DNA of 64,000 nucleotides from an uncultured Bradyrhizobium sp. (GTDB lineage Bacteria > Pseudomonadota > Alphaproteobacteria > Rhizobiales > Xanthobacteraceae), in assembly GCF_936928535.1 (NCBI RefSeq), contig NZ_CAKZHY010000053.1:22072-86071 (forward strand), given 5' to 3'. Of this stretch, positions 16,718 through 25,870 are shown piece after piece (within the stretch, counting starts at the first letter, position 1; the number at the start of each line of letters is the position of its first letter). Made by a program: the position numbers and the translations under genes. Below the pieces are notes generated by a model. It did not search any database and was not told where the DNA came from. It was given only the letters and a program-made list of their open reading frames with translations.

Positions 16718-17377
16718 ATGACACTTCCGATCGGCACTACCGCCCCCGACTTCGAAGCCGAGACCACTGAAGGGAAGATCAAGTTCCATGACTGGATCGG
16801 CAACAGCTGGGTCCTGCTGTTTTCGCACCCGAAGGATTTCACGCCGGTTTGCACCACCGAGCTCGGCGCTCTCGCCAAGTTGAAGCCGGAGTTCGACAAG
16901 CGCGGCGTCAAGCTGATGGGCCTCTCGGTCGATCCGGTCGACCGCCACGCGAAGTGGTCGGAGGACATCAAGGAGACGCAAGGCGCGGCCCCGAACTACC
17001 CGATGATCGGCGACACCGACTACAACGTCTCGAAACTCTACGGCATGCTGCCGGCTGCGATCTCGGGTGATCCCCTCACCCGTACGGCTGCCGACAACCA
17101 GACCGTCCGCAATGTCTTCATCATCGGGCCGGACAAGAAGATCAAGCTGGTGCTCGTCTATCCGATGACCACCGGCCGGAACTTCCAGGAAATCCTGCGC
17201 GTGATCGACTCGCTCCAGCTCACCGCCAAGCATCGCGTGGCGACGCCCTCCGACTGGAAACCGGGCGAGGACGTCATCATCGCGGGCTCGGTCTCCAACG
17301 ACGAGGCCAAGACGATCTATCCGCTGGGCTGGAAGGAGCCGAAGCCCTATATCCGCATCGTGCCGCAGCCGAAATAG
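16718..17377 (+). CDS. 1-Cys peroxiredoxin (PRDX6-type)
   Basis: A 219-residue thiol peroxidase. The peroxidatic Cys45 is in DFTPVCTTELG, and no other Cys is present, so it is a 1-Cys enzyme. The C-terminal extension (DWKPGEDVIIAGSVSNDEAK and YPLGWKEPKPYIR) is the Prx6 signature. It reduces H2O2 and organic hydroperoxides in the cytoplasm and needs an external reductant. A plausible promoter is at 16634-16662. It is monocistronic, convergent with the DUF2177 gene. Confidence 0.93.
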   Translation: MTLPIGTTAPDFEAETTEGKIKFHDWIGNSWVLLFSHPKDFTPVCTTELGALAKLKPEFDKRGVKLMGLSVDPVDRHAKWSEDIKETQGAAPNYPMIGDTDYNVSKLYGMLPAAISGDPLTRTAADNQTVRNVFIIGPDKKIKLVLVYPMTTGRNFQEILRVIDSLQLTAKHRVATPSDWKPGEDVIIAGSVSNDEAKTIYPLGWKEPKPYIRIVPQPK

Positions 17378-17381
17378 CGGC

Positions 17382-17777
17382 TTAGCCGGTCACACGGTCC
17401 GCCACCCACAGACCCGCGGTCGATGAGACCGCGGTCACCACCGCACCCCAGCCGATGTCGAGAAACGCGACCGGCCAGCTCCAGTGCTTCAAGAGCGCCA
17501 GTGCGGTGAGATCGAACGTCGCATAACAGAACAGCCCGAACAGCGCGCCATACAGCAGCGTCGCCTGCCAGGTCGCGCCATTCGCTCCGCTGACGAAGGT
17601 CAGGACGCCGCCGACATAGAGCAGGTAGAACAGCACAGCCGGCAGCGGCTTCAGCTCGCCCAGCATGTCGCCGACTTCCGCGGTGAAAAAGCCCTTGGCG
17701 ATCAAACCGAGGAACAGAAAGTCCAGCCCGGTCAGGACGACAAGGGTTGCGACATAAAGCACGGCGATGCGGTTCAC
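17382..17777 (-). CDS. DUF2177-family membrane protein
   Basis: A 131-residue protein with four predicted membrane helices, matching the DUF2177 pattern: TGLDFLFLGLIAKGFF, the LYGALFGLFCYATFDLTALALL stretch, and the C-terminal DIGWGAVVTAVSS. Function unknown. I choose the GTG start at 17777, which has GGGAGG upstream; the frame is open 12 codons further. Confidence 0.8.
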   Translation of the reverse strand: MNRIAVLYVATLVVLTGLDFLFLGLIAKGFFTAEVGDMLGELKPLPAVLFYLLYVGGVLTFVSGANGATWQATLLYGALFGLFCYATFDLTALALLKHWSWPVAFLDIGWGAVVTAVSSTAGLWVADRVTG

Positions 17778-17860
17778 TGGCGGCCTCCCTGCCCGCAAAA
17801 CGCAGGCAGTCACATCATGCCGTCAGCTACGTCACGGCGGACCGATGGTTTCAGCCCAGA

Positions 17861-19591
17861 TCAAGCCGCTTGCACGCGGTCGAGGAAGCTGTCGACCTCG
17901 GACTTCAGGCTCAGGCTCTCGCCCGACAAGGCCTGGGCGGAGGCAAACATCCGGCTCGACGTTTCGCCGGTCTCGCTCGCACCTTCGGCCGCGTGACGGA
18001 CATTGACAGCGACGTCGGCGGTGCCTGAGGCCGCGGCGCGAACGCTGGCTGCGATGTTCTGGGTGGCACCCCGCTGCTGCTCGACCGCGGCCGAGATCGA
18101 GCCCGCGATGCCGCTGATGCGCTCGATGGTCTCGGTGATGGCCTTGATGGCAGTGACCGACTCCTGGGTCGCAAGCTGCATGCTCGCGATCTGGGTCGAG
18201 ATCTCGTCGGTCGCTTTCGCGGTCTGGCCGGCGAGCGTCTTGACCTCCTGGGCGACCACCGCAAAGCCGCGGCCCGCGTCGCCCGCGCGCGCGGCCTCGA
18301 TGGTGGCGTTCAGAGCCAGGAGATTGGTCTGCTCGGCGATCGAGGTGATGAGCTTGACGACGTCGCCGATCCGGGAGCCTGCTTCCGAGAGCTGCGCGAT
18401 GCGTTGATCGGTGGCCTCGGCCTGTTGCACTGCCTCGGCGGAGATCGCGTTGGATTCCTGCACTTTGCGGGTGATTTCGGAAATCGACTGCGACAATTCG
18501 TCGGAGGCTGACGCCGCTGCGCGGACGTGGTCGGAGGCCTGTTCGGACGCGCCGGCCGATTTCGCCGACAGATCGGCGGTGGAACGCGCGGTATCAGTCA
18601 ATTGCCGCGCCACGCGCTCGAACTCGCCCGAGGAATGCAGCACCTTGTCGAGGATGCCACCGACGCCGCTGCGGAATTCGGCCACGAAGTTGCGAAGGTC
18701 GGCCTTGCGTTGTTCGACGGCGGCAGCCGCAGCTTCCGCCTGCTCGCTGCGCATCCGCGACCGCTCCAGCGAATTACTCTTGAACACCGCAACGGTGCGC
18801 GCGATCTCGCCGATCTCGTCGGCGCGGTCCTCGCAATCGATCGCGACGTCATTCTTGCCATTGGCGAGCGCGGTCAGCGAGCGCGTGACCGAAGTCAGCG
18901 GTCGGGTGACGCGGCGGACGACCAGCATGGTCAGCACCAGGACCAGCAGCGCGGCGATGCCGGCCGCAATCGCCATGCTCGACATCGCCTGGGTCAGCAT
19001 GGCCTCATACTGCGCCATGGGGATGCCGACATAGAGGATGCCGACGACCTTGCCGGCTCCATCCTGAATCGGGAAATAAGCCGTCATGAAGGACTTGCCG
19101 AACAGCGTGGCCGGCCCCTTGTAGGCTTCGCCCCGCCGCAGCACGGCTTGCGCCGGATGATCGGCAGCAAGCTGTGTGCCGACGGCACGCTCGCCATTTT
19201 CCTTCTTCAGGTTGGTCGAGCGGCGGACAAACTGCCCACTCGCATCGTCGAACACGAACAGGGTGGCACTCCCCCCGACATAGGACGTCACACGATCAAC
19301 GATGGCGTGATCCTTGAAATCGGGCATCTTGGCGATCTCGGCCCGCGCCACCGCGCCATCCCGCATCGAGATCTTCGCGTCGGGAACGATCTCGGCAAAG
19401 GCCAGCGCCAGCGTGCGCAGATTGACTTCGACGTCGCGCAGCGCGCGCTCTTTGAAGGCAGAGGTGAGCGACCAGTAGCCGGAGCCCACCACCAATGCGG
19501 TATTCATCGCAATCAGCAGGACGGCACACAAGACAGCCTTGGTCCCAAGCTTGAATTGCGGCACGAACTTCGCCGTTAATGAGTTGGTCAT
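17861..19591 (-). CDS. Methyl-accepting chemotaxis protein
   Basis: A 576-residue chemoreceptor. A membrane helix at about residues 15-40 is followed by a periplasmic sensor region of roughly 150 residues (Cache-like, including [13 protein letters not shown]), a second membrane helix ([20 protein letters not shown]), a HAMP linker, and a long cytoplasmic coiled coil with the conserved hairpin tip [20 protein letters not shown]. It signals to CheA/CheW. No che genes are nearby, so it is an orphan receptor; the ligand is unknown. The start at 19591 is preferred over the first ATG of the open frame at 19630. Confidence 0.92.
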   Translation of the reverse strand: MTNSLTAKFVPQFKLGTKAVLCAVLLIAMNTALVVGSGYWSLTSAFKERALRDVEVNLRTLALAFAEIVPDAKISMRDGAVARAEIAKMPDFKDHAIVDRVTSYVGGSATLFVFDDASGQFVRRSTNLKKENGERAVGTQLAADHPAQAVLRRGEAYKGPATLFGKSFMTAYFPIQDGAGKVVGILYVGIPMAQYEAMLTQAMSSMAIAAGIAALLVLVLTMLVVRRVTRPLTSVTRSLTALANGKNDVAIDCEDRADEIGEIARTVAVFKSNSLERSRMRSEQAEAAAAAVEQRKADLRNFVAEFRSGVGGILDKVLHSSGEFERVARQLTDTARSTADLSAKSAGASEQASDHVRAAASASDELSQSISEITRKVQESNAISAEAVQQAEATDQRIAQLSEAGSRIGDVVKLITSIAEQTNLLALNATIEAARAGDAGRGFAVVAQEVKTLAGQTAKATDEISTQIASMQLATQESVTAIKAITETIERISGIAGSISAAVEQQRGATQNIAASVRAAASGTADVAVNVRHAAEGASETGETSSRMFASAQALSGESLSLKSEVDSFLDRVQAA

Positions 19592-19624
19592 GAATGGAAC
19601 TACCCCCGGAATTCCTGCATATTC

Positions 19625-21151
19625 ATGCAATTCGCTTACGGCCCCATTAACGACGGTTCACACCTACCTGCGACATGCTCTCCAAAGCGTAAACGAGGAC
19701 GCGCCCTGACCCCGCCAAGCCCACCGCCTGTCATCGTCTGGTTCCGCGACGACCTTCGCCTGTCCGACCACCCCGCGTTGCACGCCGCCGCCAAATCCGG
19801 CGCGCCCGTGATTTGCCTTTACGTCCTCGACGATGCGGCCGGACGGGCCCCTGGTGGGGCGGCGCGCTGGTGGCTCGCCCAGTCGCTGCGCGCGCTCGGC
19901 GCGGACATCGCAGCGCGCGGCGGCTCGCTCATCTTGCGCAAAGGCCAGGCGGCCAGGGTGATCCCTGAGCTGGCGCGCGCAAGCGGCGCTGCCGCCGTCT
20001 ATTGGAATACGGTTGCTCAGGCGCCGCATCAGGCCGTGGAGAAGCAGCTCGAAGCTGTACTGGCAAAGCTTGGCGTGGATTCGCAAAGGTTTCCCGGCGA
20101 CCTTCTGGTTACGCCCTCTGCGATCCGCAACAAGGAAGGCCGCGGCTTGCGCGTATTCACGCCTTTCTGGCGGCGCGTGCTGTCGCTTGGCGATCCGCCC
20201 AAGCCGCTGCCCGCACCGAAGGAGCTGCGTCCGGCGGCGCAGATCGCGAGCGAAACGCTTCAGAGCTGGCAGCTCGAGCCGGCTAAACCCGACTGGGCCG
20301 GCGGCCTGCGCGAGAGCTGGACACCGGGCGAGGCATCAGCCCGGGCTCGCCTGCGCGACTTCCTCAAGCACGCCGCGCACAGCTATGCCGGCGACCGCGA
20401 CCGGCCCGACCGCGAGGGTACGTCAGGCCTGTCGCCGCATTTGCGGTTTGGCGAGATCAGCCCGCGCCAAGTCTGGCATGCCGCGCGCTTTGCCGCCGAA
20501 GAGAATCCGGCGATCGCATCCGGCACCGAAAAGTTCCTGAGCGAGCTCGGCTGGCGTGAATTCTGCCGCCACCTGCTGCACGATCACCCGAACCTCGCCA
20601 CCGAGAACCTGCAAACCAACTTCGACGACTTCCCTTGGAAGATTGATAACAAGACGCTCGCCGCCTGGCAGCGCGGCAGCACCGGCTACCCGATCGTCGA
20701 TGCCGGAATGCGCGAGCTCTGGCACACCGGTGTGATGCACAACCGGGTCCGGATGGTGGTCGCCTCGTTCCTGGTCAAGCACCTGCTGATCGATTGGCGC
20801 CACGGCGAAGCTTGGTTCTGGGACACGCTGGTCGACGCGGATGCCGGCAGCAATCCGGCCAATTGGCAGTGGGTCGCCGGCTGCGGCGCCGACGCCGCAC
20901 CTTATTTCCGCGTGTTCAACCCGGTGCTCCAGGGCGAGAAGTTCGATCCCGATGGAACCTATGTCCGGCGCTGGGTGCCCGAGCTGAAGGACGTACCGGC
21001 GAAGCTGATCCATCAGCCGTGGCAGGCGACACCGATCGAGCTTGCGAGCGCAGGCGTCACGCTCGGAAAGACCTATCCGCAACCGCTCATCGATCACGCC
21101 AAGGGACGCGAGCGTGCGCTCGCAGGTTACGCAAAGATCCGCAAAGGTTGA
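19625..21151 (+). CDS. phrB: Deoxyribodipyrimidine photo-lyase
   Basis: About 480-508 residues. The N-terminal alpha/beta domain begins [17 protein letters not shown], and the C-terminal FAD domain has [13 protein letters not shown], the substrate-binding [18 protein letters not shown], and [19 protein letters not shown], all hallmarks of class I CPD photolyases. It repairs UV-induced pyrimidine dimers using blue light. The only ATG near the front is 19625, adding about 35 residues before the domain; an internal CTG/other start is possible. It is divergent from the chemoreceptor, with 33 bases between chosen starts. Confidence 0.92.
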   Translation: MQFAYGPINDGSHLPATCSPKRKRGRALTPPSPPPVIVWFRDDLRLSDHPALHAAAKSGAPVICLYVLDDAAGRAPGGAARWWLAQSLRALGADIAARGGSLILRKGQAARVIPELARASGAAAVYWNTVAQAPHQAVEKQLEAVLAKLGVDSQRFPGDLLVTPSAIRNKEGRGLRVFTPFWRRVLSLGDPPKPLPAPKELRPAAQIASETLQSWQLEPAKPDWAGGLRESWTPGEASARARLRDFLKHAAHSYAGDRDRPDREGTSGLSPHLRFGEISPRQVWHAARFAAEENPAIASGTEKFLSELGWREFCRHLLHDHPNLATENLQTNFDDFPWKIDNKTLAAWQRGSTGYPIVDAGMRELWHTGVMHNRVRMVVASFLVKHLLIDWRHGEAWFWDTLVDADAGSNPANWQWVAGCGADAAPYFRVFNPVLQGEKFDPDGTYVRRWVPELKDVPAKLIHQPWQATPIELASAGVTLGKTYPQPLIDHAKGRERALAGYAKIRKG

Positions 21152-21159
21152 GCGTTGCT

Positions 21160-21187
21160 TTGACACAATTATGAAACCCGCTATCGT
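21160..21187 (+). promoter_or_regulatory. Promoter for the histone-H1-like gene
   Basis: TTGACA (21160-21165) and TATCGT (21182-21187) are separated by 16 bases, giving a leader of about 25 bases. Confidence 0.5.
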
Positions 21188-21219
21188 CATCACTCCATGC
21201 AAACCGTGGGGGACACGAT

Positions 21220-21501
21220 ATGGACGACGAGAAGCCGATCACCGAGCAGGTGATGGAGACGATGACGAGTGCCGTGGAAGCGACCAAGGACGCCGCCGTC
21301 GCCGCAGTCAAGAAGGTGAAGAAAGCCGCCAAGAAGGTCGCGAAGAAAGCCGCGCCCAAGAAGGCAAAGAAGGCTTCGAAGAAGAAGGCCGCGAAGAAGT
21401 CAGCTAAGAAAGCGGCCAAGAAGTCGGCGAAGAAAGCCGCCAAGAAAACGGCGAAGAAGGCTGCCAAGTCGAAAAAGAAGGCCAAGAAGGCCAAGCGCTG
21501 A
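21220..21501 (+). CDS. Histone-H1-like Lys/Ala-rich DNA-binding protein
   Basis: A 93-residue protein. The first 25 residues are acidic to neutral (MDDEKPITEQVMETMTSAVE), and the rest is a low-complexity tail of KKAAKK-type repeats, nearly all Lys and Ala with some Ser/Thr. This resembles eukaryotic linker-histone tails and bacterial H1-like proteins (HctB-type, AlgP-like). It probably binds DNA without sequence specificity and may affect nucleoid structure; this is inference. It has its own promoter and a strong terminator. Confidence 0.85.
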   Translation: MDDEKPITEQVMETMTSAVEATKDAAVAAVKKVKKAAKKVAKKAAPKKAKKASKKKAAKKSAKKAAKKSAKKAAKKTAKKAAKSKKKAKKAKR

Positions 21502-21518
21502 TTGCAGCGCAAAACCAC

Positions 21519-21553
21519 CCTCCGGGGGCGGGCGCGCCCGGAGGCTTTTCTTC
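21519..21553 (+). terminator. Intrinsic terminator after the histone-H1-like gene
   Basis: An 8-bp stem (CCTCCGGG/CCCGGAGG) is followed by CTTTTCTTC, starting 18 bases past the stop codon. Confidence 0.8.
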
Positions 21554-22296
21554 TATCCGCGCCGCTTCGCGACGCTCCGACCCGGATGGTGCTGTCCTTT
21601 CGGATCGCGAAATTCGCTGCGATGGCCGCGCCGATCTTCGGCATTGAAGCGCCGCCGCTTCGCAGGTGAGCCGAACGCCCTGATCACCTTCCTGCCGTTG
21701 ACCTTCTTGATGACGTAACCACCCTCGGTCATCGAGAACGGCGCCTTCAGCGTTCCGTTGTGGTCGAACTTGGTGCCGCGGGGATGCTTGAACGGCTCGA
21801 ACCAGGACGGATAGACAAAGTTCGACATGGGGAAGCCGCCGACGACGAAGGCGTCCTCCTCCACGGCGTCGCAGACCTCATAGGCATATTGGGTGTTGCG
21901 GTTGGCGTCAGCCCAGAGATTAGCCATGGGGTCGAGCACCATCTCGAACAGCTCGTGCGAGGCCGCCACGCTGACCGGCTCGTCGCCGAGCGATTTGACG
22001 AAGATCTTCGAGATCGGCTGCCCCCGATGCGTCAGCTCGTGGCGTCCGAGCATGTTCTTGTGGGAGGCATCGTCGAAATAGACGAGTTGCCAATCCGTCC
22101 GCTTCGGCTTGCGCGTGACGTAGAGATCAACCGGATAGCCCCAAATCGGAAGGAAGTGCTTGTCGTAGCATTTCTGCAGCGCCGCGGTCAGCTTACGCAT
22201 CATCCGGTCGTCGATCGCCTCTCCGGCGTAGTTGATGCAGGCAATCCGAACCGGCTTCATCGACCTGCCGAGCAGTGCGCGCTTCGCCTTCTTCAT
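21553..22296 (-). CDS. Hypothetical protein with a HELFE motif
   Basis: A 247-residue protein starting MKKAKRALLGRSMKPVRIA. The middle holds VAASHELFEMVLDPMANLW, where His-Glu-x-x-Glu recalls a degenerate zinc-protease helix, although the standard HExxH is not present. The last 30 residues are basic and His/Arg rich. The reading frame is open back to 22473, but that part overlaps the EamA gene and reads as nonsense, so the start is placed at 22296 (ATG; a GTG is three codons earlier). No known family is assigned. Confidence 0.68.
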   Translation of the reverse strand: MKKAKRALLGRSMKPVRIACINYAGEAIDDRMMRKLTAALQKCYDKHFLPIWGYPVDLYVTRKPKRTDWQLVYFDDASHKNMLGRHELTHRGQPISKIFVKSLGDEPVSVAASHELFEMVLDPMANLWADANRNTQYAYEVCDAVEEDAFVVGGFPMSNFVYPSWFEPFKHPRGTKFDHNGTLKAPFSMTEGGYVIKKVNGRKVIRAFGSPAKRRRFNAEDRRGHRSEFRDPKGQHHPGRSVAKRRG

Positions 22297-22384
22297 GGCA
22301 ATCACCGTGTGAATGGACCGCTGAAATGCGCTCAGCCTACCACGCAGGACGCTGCACGCCAGGGATGTATTCCGGCAGGCCCGT

Positions 22385-23263
22385 CTACGTGCCGAAACGT
22401 CGGTTGACCACGAACACGGCGCCAGCGCACATCGCCATTCCGGTGATCGCCACCGCATCGAGCTTCTCGCCAAACAGCAGATAGGCCATCAGCGCCGTCA
22501 CGGCAGGCACCAGGTAGAACAGGCTCGCGACCGAGGTCGCTGCGGCATGGCGGATCAGCCAATACAGCAGCCCGATCGACCCGATTGAGAGCGCGACCGC
22601 AAGCCAGGCCAACGCAAGCACAAATTCCCGCGTCCAGTGCACCACGCGGTCCTCGAACAGGAACGCGCCAAATGTGAAGAAGATCGTCACCGCCACGTAC
22701 TGCACGAGATTGCCGGCGCGCCAGTCGATGTGGTTGCAGTAGCGGCGTTGATACAGCGTACCCAGCGTGATGCTGATCAGCGAAACCACCGAAGCGATCC
22801 AGCCGAGCCCGGCCTCTCCGGTCATCGGACGATTGTGCAGGATCAGCGCCACGCCCCCGAGCCCCAGCAGCAGGCCGCCCCATTGCAGCGGCGTCACCTT
22901 CTCGCCGAGCCAGCGGTTGGCGATGGTCGAGGTCAGGATCGGTTGCAGGCCCGGAATGAGTGCAGAGAGCCCCGCCGGAATTGAATGCGCGATCGCAATC
23001 GCCGTACCGCCGAGATAAAAGCCATGGACCAGGATGCCGGCCACCGCGCTATGCGCGATGCCGGCGCGGTCGGGCCATTTTGGCCGCGCAATGCCTGCGA
23101 TGATGGCCATCAGGCCGACCACCACCGCCATGCGAATGGCGAGATAGGTCAACGGATCGGCATTGTTGATGACGTATTTGGTGCCGATGAAACCGGTGCT
23201 CCAGAGCAGCACGAACAGCACCGGCGCCGCCCGTGCGGCCAATTGATCTTGATTATGATTCAT
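22385..23263 (-). CDS. EamA/DMT-superfamily transporter
   Basis: A 292-residue integral membrane protein with about ten helices in two EamA repeats (starting LFVLLWSTGFIGTKYVINNA and GWIASVVSLISITLGTLYQR). The second repeat has GLLYWLIRHAAATSVASLFY and PAVTALMAYLLFGEKL, typical of RhaT/YdcZ-like metabolite exporters. The substrate is unknown. It lies 88 bases upstream of the hypothetical gene that ends at 21553, on the same strand. Confidence 0.87.
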   Translation of the reverse strand: MNHNQDQLAARAAPVLFVLLWSTGFIGTKYVINNADPLTYLAIRMAVVVGLMAIIAGIARPKWPDRAGIAHSAVAGILVHGFYLGGTAIAIAHSIPAGLSALIPGLQPILTSTIANRWLGEKVTPLQWGGLLLGLGGVALILHNRPMTGEAGLGWIASVVSLISITLGTLYQRRYCNHIDWRAGNLVQYVAVTIFFTFGAFLFEDRVVHWTREFVLALAWLAVALSIGSIGLLYWLIRHAAATSVASLFYLVPAVTALMAYLLFGEKLDAVAITGMAMCAGAVFVVNRRFGT

Positions 23264-23354
23264 TGCCCCCTCATTGCCCGAGCGAAGGGCGGTGCGGCAA
23301 TGCGAATTTTACGATGCTGCGCTGCGACGGACGCGGGTAGCCCGGATCAGACGA

Positions 23355-23801
23355 TCACCATTCTTCCGGACAGGGATCGATGATCTTCCAGAGCTCGACC
23401 CCATTCTTGATCTTCTTCATGTCGGTGGTGAGCCCGCCATTGCGGCGGATCCAGTCCTTCACCGTGTCAGGGTAGTAGGACATCAGGTCGGACGTCCCCT
23501 CCGAGCTGGTGACCTTGATGCCGAAGGTGAAAGCCTTGTCGTAGTAGGCCTGGTGGAAGCCGAGGCTCGCCTTGGGGGTCACACAGATCTTGTTTAGCGG
23601 CACGATGCCGAGAACCAGCGTACATGCCGAATTGCAGATGCCGTCGATGATCACACGCTCGCCGGTGGCGCGGACGCGCTTGTACTTGGCCTTGTACTCC
23701 TCGACATAGCCGCCGTGGTCGCGGGTGATATGCAGCTGAGCCCGCGCGGGCGCGACAGCAGCGACGAGGAGCAACAGCAGGCTGAGGAGCGTGATGCGCA
23801 T
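23355..23801 (-). CDS. Exported ClpP/crotonase-fold-like protein
   Basis: A 148-residue protein with a signal peptide (MRITLLSLLLLLVAAVAPARA) followed by HITRDHGGYVEEY. The segment VIIDGICNSACTLVLGIVP with LGFHQAYYD resembles the serine-containing oxyanion region of ClpP-fold periplasmic proteins such as COG3904; Ser in NSACT and His in LGFHQ would be the candidate catalytic pair. Four Cys residues are likely disulphide-bonded. The start at 23801 is chosen for the signal peptide; the frame is open to 23915. Function unknown. Confidence 0.7.
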   Translation of the reverse strand: MRITLLSLLLLLVAAVAPARAQLHITRDHGGYVEEYKAKYKRVRATGERVIIDGICNSACTLVLGIVPLNKICVTPKASLGFHQAYYDKAFTFGIKVTSSEGTSDLMSYYPDTVKDWIRRNGGLTTDMKKIKNGVELWKIIDPCPEEW

Positions 23802-24111
23802 GGCAGCTTGACGGCGAAAACCTTGCAAGGAAACGTACCGGCCCCGAAGAGCACCCCAGTGAAGACTCAAAGGAGCCCGGCAGGAGAAATCTTTGACCGG
23901 ATTCTCTTTGGCCACACTTGTGTGGGGAATTCGTTAAGCATCCCGAAAAGGCCAAAAATGGGCAGGCTTTGACCCCAATCCCGGCAATTCTGTCACACCC
24001 ATCAGGGAATCCGCGGGATCAGCCCCGATTTCGGCCTCCCGGACGGGTGCCCCGGCGGCCCGAAATGGCTATAGATGGCTGACTTATTTGCGCGGGTTCC
24101 GGAGAATCGAG
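23802..24111. other. Gene-free divergent region
   Basis: It contains a palindrome CCACAC-TT-GTGTGG at 23912-23925 and two CTTTGACC sequences (near 23891 and 23968). No gene is recognised. It holds the promoters of the two divergent small exported-protein genes. Confidence 0.4.
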
Positions 24112-24372
24112 ATGAGCAAGTTGAAGCTTGTAGCCGCGATTGCCCTGTCGGCGGCAGTCCTAGCCCCTGGCCTCGCGGAGGCACGGGTGCATCACCGGTA
24201 CCACCGCCATTACGCCCACCCGCTGCCCTACCCGATCAGCTATCTGCACAATTACGGCCCCGGTATCGATCCCGGCACCTTCGCCTTCTACGACGGCCCG
24301 TCGACCAACCATTGCTACCAGAGCGCGGCCGCCTATGTCGGCCAGGACCGCCGGCGGCACCCCTGCTACTGA
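24112..24372 (+). CDS. Small exported His/Tyr-rich protein
   Basis: An 86-residue protein with a signal peptide (MSKLKLVAAIALSAAVLAPGL, cleaved near LAEA). The mature part starts RVHHRYHRHYAHPLPYP and has two Cys (NHCYQS and HPCY). The His-rich segment could bind metal. A GGAGA ribosome site precedes the ATG. Function unknown. Confidence 0.7.
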   Translation: MSKLKLVAAIALSAAVLAPGLAEARVHHRYHRHYAHPLPYPISYLHNYGPGIDPGTFAFYDGPSTNHCYQSAAAYVGQDRRRHPCY

Positions 24373-24407
24373 GGCGGCGCCGGGCGCGTCCTCTTGGCAA
24401 AGCCGCC

Positions 24408-24872
24408 CTAACCGGCGGCGGCTCCCGACAGCAGCAACTGCTTCTCGATCTCATAGACCGGTAACTTGACGAGATCCTTGCCGACCTCGCCCCGGAGCGC
24501 CTTGCGCACCGCGTCCGAATAATCGGTGCGGATCATGCCCAGCGCGCGCGGCGAAGCCACCATGGTCAGGCCCGAGGTCTCGCCGGCGCTGAGCGCGGTG
24601 TCGAGCCGTTCGGCAAGACTGCGCAGGAAGGTGCGTTCGGCCTCGTCGTGCCAATCGGTCTGCTCCGCCGAGCTGCGGGCACCGCCGACCGATGCATGGA
24701 GCCTGCCAGGCGCATCGGTCCCTTGCGCGGCCGTCGACGGATTGGACTGCTCGCGAACCTCCTTGGTGTGAAGGTTCGGAAACATGTCGTCGCCTAGATT
24801 TTCCAGGATGAGCGCCTTGCGTCCGTCGCACACGACGAGCCAGTCGCCCTTGTCGATTCTCATCTTGTTCAT
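24408..24872 (-). CDS. Host-attachment-family protein
   Basis: A 154-residue protein. The N-terminal DWLVVCDGRKALILENLGDD and the C-terminal SPRALGMIRTDYSDAVRKAL followed by VGKDLVKLPVYEIEKQL match the Host_attach family (PF10116), first linked with attachment of Agrobacterium to plants; its mechanism is unclear. The ATG at 24872 has GGAGCAG upstream and removes 26 residues that the open frame could add. It is convergent with the small His/Tyr-rich gene. Confidence 0.75.
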   Translation of the reverse strand: MNKMRIDKGDWLVVCDGRKALILENLGDDMFPNLHTKEVREQSNPSTAAQGTDAPGRLHASVGGARSSAEQTDWHDEAERTFLRSLAERLDTALSAGETSGLTMVASPRALGMIRTDYSDAVRKALRGEVGKDLVKLPVYEIEKQLLLSGAAAG

Positions 24873-25150
24873 CGCACTGCTCCAAGCCATCTGTGCGCCT
24901 GTCCTTCGAATGCGGCGAAGGACGGCCCACAATGACAAGACTAGGAGCAAAGCGGCACGGGCGAATTGCGCAGGATCAACGAGGGGGTGGCGATGACGGA
25001 GTGAGCCGTCGAGGTCGCCCGGGCGAAGCGAAGGTCAGGCGCGCGGCGGGCGCGCTGGAGATTTGTTCATCAGCATTACATTTCGGCTCTGCCACAATTT
25101 GATCAGAACAAACTTCGATATCCTGTCGTGCGTAAGCGGAGGAATACATC

Positions 25151-25423
25151 ATGAATCTCAAGATCGGCTTCGTCGCCGCGTCCCTGTTCGGCGCCCTTGC
25201 GGCATCGTCGACGGCGTCGGCCATGCCAGTTGCGCCCGCGCCTGCGACCCCGCAGGTCTCGGACATCCAGCAGGTCCGCATGGTCTGCAACGCCTGGGGA
25301 CGCTGCTGGTGGCAGCCGAACGTCTATTACGGCCCAGGATACGGATATTATGGACCGCGCTATTACGGCCCGCGTTATTATCGACCACGCTACTATGGCT
25401 ATTACGGCTATCGCCGCTGGTAA
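25151..25423 (+). CDS. Small exported Tyr/Gly-rich protein
   Basis: A 90-residue protein with a signal peptide (MNLKIGFVAASLFGALAASS, cleaved near ASAMP). After one Cys pair (MVCNAWGRCWW), the C-terminus is repeats of YYGPRYYGPRYYRPRYYGYY. Such low-complexity exported proteins are frequent in Bradyrhizobium; function unknown. The ribosome site is GGAGGA; a strong terminator follows. Confidence 0.78.
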   Translation: MNLKIGFVAASLFGALAASSTASAMPVAPAPATPQVSDIQQVRMVCNAWGRCWWQPNVYYGPGYGYYGPRYYGPRYYRPRYYGYYGYRRW

Positions 25424-25430
25424 GATTTGC

Positions 25431-25457
25431 AGGGGCCCTCTGGGCCCCTTCGCTTTT
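25431..25457 (+). terminator. Intrinsic terminator after the Tyr/Gly-rich gene
   Basis: A perfect stem GGGGCCC-TCT-GGGCCCC (25432-25448) is followed by TTCGCTTTT. Confidence 0.8.
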
Positions 25458-25506
25458 GCGAGACCACGCGATCGCTGCGGCCCATCAGCCTGGAGCAATT
25501 CCAAAA

Positions 25507-25520
25507 CTGATCTAGATCAA
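25507..25520. promoter_or_regulatory. FixK/FNR-type box
   Basis: CTGAT-CTAG-ATCAA differs by one base from the FNR/FixK consensus TTGAT-N4-ATCAA, with a 12-base perfect palindrome at its core. It is 33 bases before the ATG of the small zinc-ribbon-like gene. Confidence 0.5.
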
Positions 25521-25553
25521 AGATGAAATTTGCCGTGCCGTCATTTTGTATCG

Positions 25554-25727
25554 ATGGCCGATTTGATTGTTTTCCGATGCCCGCAAACGGGCATGAATGT
25601 GCAGACCCATCTCGAAAAGCGGCAGGAGAGCGAGGGTCGGAGGTTTGAATCCTTTACCTGCCCCGCCTGTACAAGGCTTCATTTCATCGACCTCGCCACC
25701 GGTCAGCCGATGAGCCGCGACCGTTGA
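25554..25727 (+). CDS. Small Cys-pair protein, possible zinc ribbon
   Basis: A 57-residue protein, MADLIVFRCPQTGMNVQTHL..., with one Cys at residue 9 and a CPAC pair near residue 36, a spacing that could form a partial zinc ribbon. It ends with DLATGQPMSRDR. The start is at 25554; an upstream in-frame TTG exists. A FixK/FNR-like box is just upstream. Function unknown. Confidence 0.6.
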   Translation: MADLIVFRCPQTGMNVQTHLEKRQESEGRRFESFTCPACTRLHFIDLATGQPMSRDR

Positions 25728-25870
25728 CGACATCGGTCCTGGGGTCGTCGTGGCATTATGTCCGCAATACTACGGCCGGAAATCCAGTTTACTGAATCGC
25801 CATGTTTCGCCATTGATGGCCACGTAACAACGTTCATTTTTTTGTCACATTGCAGCATCCGGCCAGACGC

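Noticed and set aside
21220..21501. Whether the Lys/Ala tail is only a repeat-driven artefact
   Set aside because: The frame has a start, a promoter-like sequence and a strong terminator, and the acidic N-terminus is not repetitive, so it is kept as a gene.
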